A DNA stretch of 64,000 nt from Chromera velia (lineage: Eukaryota > Sar > Chromeraceae): positions 27,501 through 91,500 of the forward strand of contig JAHBMJ010003031.1 of the NCBI GenBank assembly GCA_018398765.1, given 5' to 3'. Position numbers and translations under genes: made by a program. This document shows, piece by piece, positions 24,728-34,674 of this stretch (positions are counted from its first letter, which is position 1; each line of letters begins with the position of its first letter). The notes under the pieces are model-generated. The model searched no databases, was not told where the DNA came from, and was given only the letters and a program-made list of their open reading frames with translations.

Positions 24728-27700
24728 ATGAAGACTTTCACACCGAAGAGGAGCAAGAAGGTGTCGAGGGACTCTTTCGTCCTGACTCTCTTCTTTCTCC
24801 ACTTCATGGCATGCCACGGTCAGTCAAGCAAGGGTCACTGATCCATTTATTGTCTGTCCACGTGAGCAAACAAGGTGGTGGAGTGGGACTCATTCGGTTC
24901 CCTGTCTTATTCTGTAATGTGTCTTTCAGGAAAACAATGGCCAATCAAGATCATTGAATGATGGCTATGCATCACTGCTTTATTGCACGAATGAAGAATG
25001 TTTCACTTGTCCTCTCTTTCAAGAATGATGCATCCATCGTCTGTCTGCGGGAATGGGAGACATCAAACATGCCGAGGGAGAACATGCACATTTATGCGGC
25101 AGCATGCTTCAAGAATCTCCAAGTTCTAATTACGCAATCACCTCACTGCGGAGTGATGTCCCTTACCAGGAATCCCGCACAGCATCCAGCACCCTCCCCT
25201 TACCGTAATCATCATGCGCTGTTTCAAATTTCCTTATGATGGTTTCAATTCATGAGATCGCATGCGTGGTCTTATCCCCGTGTATACTTGATTGGGCTGT
25301 GCAGCTCCCCCCGCCGGAGAGGGAGGGGGACCCGGTGCAGGCACATTGTGCGGTGCCAACGAATACGTGAGCTCAAACATCTGCACTACGTGTCCTGCGG
25401 GGACAACAAACGCTGCAAATGACGACGCCTCCGGAGCAGACACGTCTTGTGACGGTCAGTGAGTGAGCGAAATGCGTGCGTCAGTGGACACCTTTTACGA
25501 CATAAGAAAAAGAATGTTAGGTAATTACAGTGCACTGCAGGATGCAATGAATCTCTTCTACAGCCGATGCCCACCTACCCCTTCCACCATTCTTTTTCCA
25601 TTTGTGTCGGCTAGGGCTTATGTTTCTGGTCAAAAACCGCGAAAATCCTCTTCTCGCACAGACCGGGACTGGCTGCTAGGATTTCATGATTCTGTCCGTT
25701 GTGATTTTAGTCGTGCATGTATTTGAGTGATGTGCAGCCACACTTTGCGGGGCAAATGAGTACGTGAGCTCCAACGTTTGCACCGCGTGTCCTGCGGGAA
25801 CCACAAACGCTGCCAACGACGACGCGTCAGGAAGTGACACAACGTGCGATTGTGAGTCAGAAGAAGATACGACCTCTGCTTTTCGAGCAAGCTTTCATCT
25901 GTCTGTCTGGTCTCATTCGCCTCAAGGAAAACAGTCTCAGGTCTTTCTTTTGTGCCACCCTGCCCCTCCGTGTGCCTGCTTCCTCACTTTCTCAGGTGGT
26001 ACAGGGTGAGGGTGCCTTTGCGTGAACGGATTGTGCTTCATGGTGTTTGCATGTGCGAGTGATGCGCAGTGATGCTCTGCTCGGCGAATGAGTACGTGAG
26101 CTCCAACGTTTGCACTGGGAGTGGGACTCATTCGGTTCGCTGTCTTATTCTGTAATGTGTCTTTCAGGAAAACAATGGCCAATCAAGATCATTGAATGAT
26201 AGCTATGCATCACTGCTTGCACGAATGAAGAATGTTTCACTTGTCCTCTCTTTCAAGAATGATGCATCCATCGTCTGTCTGCGGGAATGAGAGACATCAA
26301 ATGTACCGAAGGAGAACATGCACATTTATGCGTCAGCATCCTTCAACAAATTCCCAGTACTAATTACGCAATCACCTCACTGCGGAGTGGTGTCCCTTAC
26401 CAGGAATCCCGCGCAGCATGCATCCAGCGCTCTCCCCTTACCGTAGTCATCATGCGCTGTTTCAAATTTGCTTATGATGGTTTCGATTCATGAGATCGCA
26501 TGCGTGGTCTTATCCCCGTGTACACTTGATTGGTCTGGTGCAATCAAGCCACCGACCCAGACCCTAACGCTCTGCCTGCACAGGTGATTCGGGCAGATAC
26601 TTCTCAGACAGGATCCACCACCGACACCGCAACCTTTACTTACAGCTGCAACAATGGGTACCAGCTTGTGAGGTCTGCAACGACAACGTTCACTTGCACA
26701 GGGACGGGAGCCGGCACTTCCGCTTGGCAGGGGGGGACTATCCCCACGTGTGCAGGTCAGTGGGTGGTCTCATCTGAAATGTTGCTGTGCGTCACAGCTG
26801 CGTGGGACTTATGGTGAGAGGGAGGCCCCTTGAGTCTATGCTCTCTCTGCCTTGAGGCCCCACACTGCATGCCCTGACTAGGTGTCTCTCAGCTAGGCCG
26901 GCCTTTCCGAAGGGCCAGCCTACAGACTGTAAAGAAAGATGTGACAACAACGTTCACCTCTTCTTCTTTCCTCACTTCCTGCTCTCCACCTTGACATGCG
27001 TATGTGCTCCTGCATGATTTGATTTCTTGTTTCCCTCATGCAGCCGTCTCCTGCGACGAAGCAAACGATCCCCAGCCCAACACCCTGAGTGCCCAGGTCA
27101 TTCGCACCGACTCTGGACAGACAGGCACTACCACCGCGACCGCCACCTTCACCTACAGCTGCAACAACGGGTATCAGGTGGTTGGATCTCCCACCACCAC
27201 ATTCACTTGCACTGCGACAGGCGTGGGAACTTCCGCTTGGCAGGGGGGGACCGTGCCCACATGCACAGGTGAGTGGGTGGTCTCTTCAAGAAAAAGGAAA
27301 TGCGTCGCAACCACAGTCAGACAGATTCCGTCGTGCACCCATGTTCTGCTGTGCTGCTCCAAACCGAGCTGCAGACCAGAACCAGTTTGCACCTCCTCTT
27401 CGCTGACTCCAGCATGATGCATCCATCGTCTGTCTGCGGGAATGGGAGACATCAAATGTGCCGAGGGAGAACATGCACATTTTTGCGGCAGCATCCTTTA
27501 ACAATCTCCAAGTACTAATTACGCAATCACCTCACTGCGGAGCGATATCCCTTATCAGGAATCCCGGGCAGCATCCAGTGCCCTCCCCTTACCGTGTTTA
27601 TCATTTCTCTGATTTCTTTCTGATGGTTTCGATTCATGAGATCGCATGCGTGATCAGATCGCTGATTGTTTGCACCCAGTTGTGCAACCATATGTGTGGC

Positions 27701-27735
27701 GTGGAAGAGTGATGAACCACGCAATCGTGACCACG

Positions 27736-27788
<53 letters not shown>

Positions 27789-27794
27789 GTACAG

Positions 27795-27842
<48 letters not shown>

Positions 27843-27848
27843 GTACAG

Positions 27849-27888
<40 letters not shown>

Positions 27889-28432
27889 ATACACATACGC
27901 AAACTGAATCTCCATTATGATCCTGCACATGCACAGAGTAGTATGCATGGATGGATGGCATCTGCACTGGTAGACGAGTGCTCTGCAGTCAGACAGACCC
28001 CCTCCAGCATGATGCATCCATCGTCTGTCTGCGGGAATGAGAGACATCAAATGCTGTACGGCGCAGCCGCGTGGGACCTAATTATGGTGAGAGGGAGGCC
28101 CTTGAATCCTTCCATGCTCTCTCTCCACCTTGATATTCTGGGAGTGAGCATGAGACTCGATCAGTCCCTGCATCCCTCCTGCATGCGTGCGTGCGTATAT
28201 ATGCAGCCGTCTCCTGCGACGAGGTCAACGACCCCGCTCCGAATGCGCTGACTGGCCAGGTGATTCGGGAAGACAGCTCGCAGTCAGGCACATACCACAC
28301 ACACCGCCACCTTCACCTACGGCTGCAACAACGGGTATCAGGCTGTCGGCTCCCGAATACCCACATTCACCTGCACCGGAACCGCCTATGCAACGTCCCA
28401 ATGGCAGGGGGGGACTCTCCCCACTTGCACCG
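24728..28432 (+). CDS. Secreted or surface protein of Cys-rich (GCC2_GCC3-like) and sushi (CCP) modules, partial
   Basis: Exon 24728-24818 starts ATG and encodes a basic start plus hydrophobic core (DSFVLTLFFLHFMACHG), a signal peptide or anchor, ending in phase 1. Module exons 25341-25454 and 25738-25851 are both exactly 114 bp, phase 1-1, and encode LCGANEYVSSNxCTxCPAGT followed by TNAANDDASG and a final Cys, like ephrin-receptor/GCC2_GCC3 repeats. A third copy from 26070 is cut off at about 26120 by an intronic repeat. Sushi exons: 26540-26755 (5' end replaced by repeat), 27044-27268 (225 bp, complete, four Cys and the W of SAWQGG) and 28207-28432. The last is 226 bp, so one extra base shifts its frame in the middle. 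Sushi modules bind proteins or glycans outside cells. The downstream end is not found; the gene may be degenerate or misassembled. Confidence 0.65.
24883..28053 (+). repeat. Intronic repeat family, four direct copies
   Basis: About 415-bp unit beginning GTGGGACTCATTCGG. Copies: 24883-25295 and 26121-26533 (nearly full), 27414-27652 (middle part) and 28008-28053 (short piece). All share TGATGCATCCATCGTCTGTC. They alternate with the exons of the modular gene, so exon and intron were multiplied together. Copy 2 has overwritten one Cys-rich exon end and the start of one sushi exon. Confidence 0.85.
27738..27900. repeat. Compound (CA)n(TA)n microsatellite, duplicated
   Basis: (CA)n(TA)nTGTACAGA occurs twice in tandem (27738-27792, 27793-27850), followed by a third CA tract. 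Open frames in it are artefacts. Confidence 0.95.
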
Positions 28433-28798
28433 GTCAGTTTGTCACTATGATGCTCAAGCGGCGCATTTTTGCGTTTGTGGTCGGTTGTTCGGTCGGTCGT
28501 TCAGTCCAGTCTATATGGACCTGGCGCCGGGTAAAACAATTTTGTGTGAGGCTACAATCTGTAATTATCACTTTGCAGGCTTTCAATTGTCAGAGCGGCA
28601 CGAGAGTATCAGGATTTCACTCTGAAGGTCTCAATGCGTTGCCTGTCCCGAGCTCTCTTTGCGATCGATATCTGCTTCATGACCTTTTTCTCCTCTGCGT
28701 TCGCATTTAATGACTTGGCACTACGTACGTCATGAAACCTGTACCGGCTCTCTCCCTTCATCATCATCATGAGCGCGGCTCGATCTTTTGGTATAAAC

Positions 28799-28892
28799 AA
28801 TGAAAAGGAGGATTGGATGATCGGGCCAAAAACAGCAGCGCGGCTTGGACGACAATGAGAAAGAGGATTGGATGATTGGGCCGAAGGCAGAG
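28799..28892 (+). repeat. Tandem duplication at an ORF start
   Basis: AATGARAARGAGGATTGGATGA occurs at 28799 and again at 28854, at the start of the 454-aa ORF. 28433-28798 otherwise shows nothing supportable. Confidence 0.75.
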
Positions 28893-30209
28893 AGTCGCCG
28901 CTCCGCACTTTCCCACGGCTGCGTGATGAGGGAAAGAGAGAGAGAGGTCGTCATTCAGATTGCTCCTTGCGATCCTGCGGGGATTCCCGGAGAAGCTCCA
29001 GAGCCTGCAAAGGCAACGGAAGCTGCCGACTCTCGAGACGAAAATGACTCACTGGAGGGCCGGTTTCAGCCAGAAGATCCAGAGAGGGGCGTCTCAATCG
29101 AGAGGCTAAACATGGAAACCAAAGAATCTGACGGTGAGGACAAGGGTCGCCACGGTGATGGCTGCATTGCAGAACAGGTCATGCGGGATGCCTCAGCGGA
29201 GTGTGATGAGGCAGAGGCACGGAGGGCAAGTTCGGCCGAAGTTGATGAAAGCACGAGCAGAGGCGAGGAGGATGAAGATGATGGAGAGGAAAGTCGCTGG
29301 CTGACTCTGGCCATTCAGTGGCACGGATTTAGCCAAACTGACCTTCATCGCCTTTCGTTGATCGTCCTTCGAAAGCTCTTTCCTGTCGCTTCTTCTGCTG
29401 TCAGTGAGCACCTCGGTGACCCGGGGCTTTCCCCCTCGAAACCTTTCGGGCAAGCAGAAGACATAATTCAGTCTCGCGAAATGAGACTCGGGTCTCTGCC
29501 GCCAATGCGTATGCAAGGCAGCCCAGAAGTTCCATGCGATTTGATGCAAGTCGCCCATGACGATTTCAGAGAAAGGACTTTCCTTCAGACCACCCTGCCG
29601 AAGGGTCCGTCTGCCGACCAAACAGGAGAAGACACCCAGACAGAGAGGGGTGGGGGAGTCAATCCGCGAACCTTCCTTCAGACCACCCTGCCGAAGGGTC
29701 CGTCTGCCGACCAAACAGGAGAAGAGACCCAGACAGAGAACGGTGGGGGAGTCAATCCTCGAACGTTCTGTCAAACCACCCTGCCGAAGGGTCCGTCTGC
29801 CGACCAAAGAGGAGAAGAGACCCAGAGAGAGAGCGGTGGGGGAGTCAATCCGCGAACCTTCCTTCAGACCACCCTGCCGAAGGGTCCGTCTGCCGACCAA
29901 ACAGGAGAAGACACCCAGACAGAGAGGGGTGGGGGAGTCAATCCTCGAACCTTCCGTCAGACCACCCTGCCGAAGGGTCCGTCTGCCGACCAAACAGGAG
30001 AAGAGACTCAGACAGAGAGGGAGTCGGAAAAAGGCAAGGAAGTGTGCAGCGACGGAATTGAAACAAAATCGGAAAAGAACAATACGGAAAGTCAGGAGGG
30101 CAACGTGAATTTGTTAGGAGAAAACTTTGAAGAAGCAGGTGGAGGTGCAAGGGAGTTCAAAGCGCAGCATGACGTCGTACCGTCCGTTTTCAAAGCAGCT
30201 AGAGATTGA
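28845..30209 (+). CDS. Unrecognised acidic protein with five 31-aa tandem repeats, 454 aa
   Basis: Open frame to a stop at 30209. The annotated start (ATG near 28851 or CTG/TTG-like upstream) is uncertain and an upstream exon is possible. The first 240 residues are acidic and hydrophilic, with one more ordered stretch (SRWLTLAIQWHGFSQTDLHR, then LSLIVLRKLFPVASSAV). Then come five copies of a 31-residue unit, RTFLQTTLPKGPSADQTGED with TQTERGGGVNP, from about 29574 to 30030, and a Lys/Glu-rich tail. The 93-bp unit is a multiple of three, so other frames on both strands stay open through it. The plus frame is preferred because it is the longest and extends well beyond the repeat. No family known. 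Confidence 0.45.
   Translation: MDDNEKEDWMIGPKAESRRSALSHGCVMREREREVVIQIAPCDPAGIPGEAPEPAKATEAADSRDENDSLEGRFQPEDPERGVSIERLNMETKESDGEDKGRHGDGCIAEQVMRDASAECDEAEARRASSAEVDESTSRGEEDEDDGEESRWLTLAIQWHGFSQTDLHRLSLIVLRKLFPVASSAVSEHLGDPGLSPSKPFGQAEDIIQSREMRLGSLPPMRMQGSPEVPCDLMQVAHDDFRERTFLQTTLPKGPSADQTGEDTQTERGGGVNPRTFLQTTLPKGPSADQTGEETQTENGGGVNPRTFCQTTLPKGPSADQRGEETQRESGGGVNPRTFLQTTLPKGPSADQTGEDTQTERGGGVNPRTFRQTTLPKGPSADQTGEETQTERESEKGKEVCSDGIETKSEKNNTESQEGNVNLLGENFEEAGGGAREFKAQHDVVPSVFKAARD
29574..30030. repeat. 93-bp minisatellite, about five units
   Basis: Unit starts at 29574, 29667 and every 93 bp after, with few substitutions. Units 1, 4 and 5 share the TGGGGGAGTCAATC segment and differ at scattered sites. 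Confidence 0.95.
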
Positions 30210-32010
30210 GGAGCAGAGTGACATCCAGAGAGTCTGGATGATCCTCAGCGAAGCTCAGAATTGATGCAACAAGGGAGTTTGGCGGTGCGCGAACCCGAAT
30301 TCAGGAGGGCGTTCGACGAAGTCCTTTTCAACACCTCTGCCCACTAGTGGCACTGCTTTTTCTTTCTTTCTATCCTCATTTTTTTTTCAGCTCTTCTGTA
30401 AAAATGTATTGGGATCTGTCTTTGTCCCTTCTTCCTTCGTTCCTTCCTTCCTTTCTTCCTTCCTTCCTTCATTCGTTCGTTCCTGCCATCTGGGGTTTCG
30501 GATGTATTCAATCTCCCCTCCTTCCTGACTGACTCTCTTTCTGAGACTACCGGCACAGGGCCTTTCTCAGCCATCCTGAGTAGACATGCCGGAGTGAGGA
30601 GACGGCCGGGGAGAAAGTGATCGATGAGCGCACGTACCTGCAGGGAGGGCTAACTTTCCCCGGCCCTTCCGCTGAGTCTGTTCCTCCTTTTTCATTTCGT
30701 GCAAACAGTTCTTGTGCGATCTTTCGTTCCCTCTGTCTGCTCTCGATCGACCCTAGAGTGATGTTGTGCATCGCCACACTTTTTTCTCTCACGTACGCAC
30801 ACCTTCTCTGTCTTCTCCATTCGTTTTGAAGCTTTCGCGGCTTCTTGCTGGCCGAAAAGAAAAAGAAGGAAGAGGCAGTGCATGCAGACTCAGGGAGTTT
30901 CATCGACGTATGACGTCTCGATTGATTGAGAACGTTCAGTTCTGACGTACAAATCTCTTGCCAAATGCCGTGGCAATTGAGAACGTCGACAAATCCCTTA
31001 AGTGCCAAATTTATGGCGTGGAGGCAGACACTTTGAGAATGGTCAGTTCCGACGTACAAATCTCTTGCCAGATGAATGCCGGGAAGATATGCAGACACTT
31101 TGATCGGATTCGCTGCGTTTAAGAGGACAAAGTTCTTTCTCACGTCCTTTCTTTCTCAAAATTTAAGCTCCAGAAGACTTCTCTTTCTTCCTTCCTTCCT
31201 CTTTCCCCTGCCTGCTTGTCCATCCATCCCGTTTTCCCTCGAGCCTCCTCCGGTAAGACAAGACTGAATTAAGAGGGCCTTCTCTGACGGAAGGGGATGG
31301 CATTGTGTGTGTGCGGAAGAGACGGTTACATGCCCTTCAGCGAAAAGAGATGCAAAAGAGGAACGTACTGCTGCCTTTGTGTCCATACAAGGCAAGACAA
31401 TGAAGCCTTCCAACAGCGGATGGGTACAGATTTCGATCTGCCTGTCATGCATCATCGTTCAAAATGCAGGGGGCAAGGCACAGGGGAGCAAAACGAAAAA
31501 AAAGGGATTCGAGGGATGGGTGGAGCCTTCCGTTGTCTCTGCAGTTTCATGCAAGCAGCTTTCTAGATCGGATTGGTCTCTCCTCTTCAGATCAACTTAA
31601 CGGTCTCCTCGTTTTGTGTTTGTCTTTCCATGACCGAATACTTTCCTAGCAGTTGGTGAAAAGAGAAAGAGAGAGATAGAGAGAAAGCCGCGTCCAATTT
31701 TTGGACAAACTCCTCTTTCACTCTCTTTGTATAAATACGTCTTTCTCTTCCTCTTTGCGGACCTTCCCGGCCCATGCTTGGAGGCTGTGATAAAGAAAGA
31801 GTATTCTTAAAAAAAGAAACAAAGAAAGCACAAATTAATCCTTCCAATGCTTGTTGGTCCTAATATTGAGTGTTGAGTGTTTGATTGGTTGGGTTGCCTC
31901 TCTTCTTTCCCTTTTTCCGTCTTCAATCAATCCGGAACCCGTTCTGACAAACCGAAAAGACGTTCATGTAGGGTGCTCTGTCAGGCGACTTGACGGTATC
32001 CTTTTTTGCA

Positions 32011-32042
<32 letters not shown>

Positions 32043-32125
32043 TTCTTTCTTTCTTTCTTTCTTTCTTCCTTCCTTCCGTCTTTCTTTCTTCCTTCCTTCC
32101 TTCCTTCTTTCTTTCTTTCTTTCTT

Positions 32126-32167
<42 letters not shown>

Positions 32168-34674
32168 TTCCGTCTTTCTTTCTTCCTTCCGTCTTTCTTT
32201 CTTTCTTTCTTTCTTTCTTGCTTTCTTCCTTTCTTTCTTTCTTTCTTTCTTTAGTTCTTTAGTTCTTTCCTTCCCTCCTTCCTTCCTTCCTTCCTTCTTT
32301 CTTTGTTCCTTCCTCCCTTTTCTCCTTCGCTTATTTCTCTAAATATCTGTGGACGGATGGAGAAGTCTGCGTGTTCTTTATTGCCTTAATTGTACTTTTC
32401 TTTCTTTGCTGTTCCATACCGTCCAATGCGAAATTGGGTGCATTGCCAATGATTGAAGGAATTCATGTGCAGGCAGTAAATGAATCTGAAAGGTGTGAGG
32501 TGAACAGTGGACATTCGATCAAAGCACACTGGTTTGTATCAGAAAACAGCGAGGAAGAAAAAGGAATGAGGGGTCCCGACTCCACTGAGCACATGCATCG
32601 ACCAATTGACACAACCTGAATGGTTGTGGGGAAATTCAATGAGTGGTGCAGAAAAGAAAGAGCGAGAGGAGGAAACGGGAGGTCCCGGACCGGAAAAAGA
32701 GTAAGTCATGCACGGGACGGCCGGGGTGATTGGAGCACTATATCATGCACACACTGACTGCGGGACAGATACAGAAGACATGATCCACACACACAGACAG
32801 TCAGTCAGACAGTCAGACAGACCGATATTCCACCCACATGCAGATTGGCTAGCTGTCATTCCAGTTGCGCTCGAAGAGAGAGAGGAAGCACTTGAGACGG
32901 CCATCATGCAGATCGGTTAATGTTGTTGAAGCTTGATTGACCGAAGAAAGCCCCTTGAATTCGATCATCCTGCTGCTGTCTGTACGTACTCAGGCTGATC
33001 GATGCCGCCATCTTCTCAATGATCGAATTCAGTTAGAATTAATTGGGTGCCAGGCTTTTACTTTGGGAACTTGTATGCATTGACAATGTGTTCTAGACAG
33101 AATCGATCGATACAACTGCAGGTTGCATCAAGTTCAGAAAGAAAGGTTGCTTGTGAACCGGTGACCGTATTGTTTTTTCCATAGACTTGGATGCAAGAGT
33201 AAGGGGATCGAGTGTGTCGTTCTCTGTCTTTCATCATGCATGAATCCTGTGTTAGCATTGTGGAAAATGTTTGCCAGTAGGCATGTAAAATTGCAGCAAC
33301 GGCTTCAAAGTTGTTTTGCATTCTCTCTTGCTGTATCAATTTTTATATAAAGAGAGCATTAAAACAACAATACACTACCCGGCTAAACTGTTTGAAAAGA
33401 AACAAAAAAGAATACAGTGTCCAAATACTGGTACACATATTTTTATAGGTGTGCTTTTTTATTTTTTACCATCATCTTCAGTACTGTTATTGTATGATTA
33501 TTATTATTATTCTTGGTTACTATGGTTAGTCTCTAGCTAGCTAGGTCTCTAGGTTGGTTTGTAAGCCAGTGCTCTATAAAATTTTGAGTTAAATTTCCAG
33601 TTGTTTTTTGAAATTACAACTTTGAATGATTTTTTTTTTAGATTTCCTCTAGAAACCTACCTGGAAACTTGTATGTCCCAAAATTTTAGTTGGTTCTAAC
33701 TTTTGAACTTTTAAGTATACAGATTCAGTAAGAAGCTCAAATTATGCATGCTAAGAGCTCTGTAAGCGTAGAAATAGCTATCGTATCGTATCGGTATCGA
33801 ATCGGTATCGTATCGGAATTTAACGTTCCAGTGGCAAAAAAAGGGGGTATCGTCGATAATTTCGACCCTGACATAAAATTTTTAGCGTACGAGGCTAAAA
33901 CCTAGTGCAAACAGTATCATTTGTCAAACTAAAAAACTTTTTATAAAAATTTCATGTTTTTAAAGAGTCAACTTTACTTAGAAAATGGGCTCCGAAACGT
34001 TCAGAAGGCTAAACTATAAGGGGGGCTTCGCTCTTCTAAACCCCCCCTTTAATTAAAAGAGTCAACACATCATCAGATTGACAATGACTTCATCAACACG
34101 TCGTTCCTGGAAATCTCATGCCAGACGCAAACTGTTAGACTCGTTTTTATTCTGATGTGTATGCCAAAATCACCCAAATGCAAGTGAATGCACACAAAAT
34201 TTATAGCAAAACGCAGACATCCACATGCTATTCTGCACTCACGAAGGAACCATGTAGATTTGCAGCACAAAGAAGAAAAAAAAAATAAGCGACGCAGCAA
34301 GCAGCTTAGGTTGGACTCTATATCGATATCGATATCGATACGATAGCTATCCCTATATGTAAGCGTGCTGTTATATGTTTATAAGCTAAATGAATAGTTA
34401 TTGAACTGTTATTCTATATATTATCAATAATAATATATAAGAGTATTACAAAAAAAATATAGATATCTCAGTTTTCAGACAACTTTTTTTTTTTGCCTAA
34501 AACAACTATTACACCGGCGTATGCCATATGTTTTAGTACAGTCACGGTATTTAACCTTAGTCTGACTCCTAGGTTCATTCAAACCAGGCTTTAACCCGCA
34601 TATCTTTACTTTTGTCTCTTGCTCACCCGTCAATTGGAGAACAAATTTTCGAGCGATGAATCGAGCCAAAAAGG
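30210..34674. other. Intergenic region with simple repeats, no supported gene
   Basis: CTTC repeats at 30427-30482. An approximately 108-bp spaced duplication of GACGTACAAATCTCTTGCCA at 30942 and 31050. Long CTTT tract at 31990-32335. TATCG-type repeats at 33778-33818 and 34320-34345. An inverted repeat of AAGGGGGG/CCCCCCCTT near 34017-34051. 33340-34500 is AT-rich and resembles old repeat DNA. Short frames here lack support. Confidence 0.5.
31990..32335. repeat. (CTTT)n polypyrimidine microsatellite
   Basis: About 345 bp of CTTT/CCTT on plus. It yields a 163-codon Phe/Leu/Ser frame that is not a gene. Confidence 0.97.

Noticed and set aside
27738-27900. Alternating CA/TA tracts as a possible CRISPR-like or regulatory array
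   Set aside because: Simple dinucleotide microsatellite in a eukaryotic intron; no spacer-repeat organisation.
29193-29993. Minus-strand 266-codon repeat frame
   Set aside because: Shadow of the 93-bp minisatellite; the plus frame extends further beyond the repeat on both sides.
31851-32342. 163-codon Phe/Leu/Ser frame resembling a membrane protein
   Set aside because: It is the translation of a CTTT microsatellite.
32371-32619. 82-codon frame with a hydrophobic start like a signal peptide
   Set aside because: No ATG at the start, no splice context, no recognisable downstream sequence.
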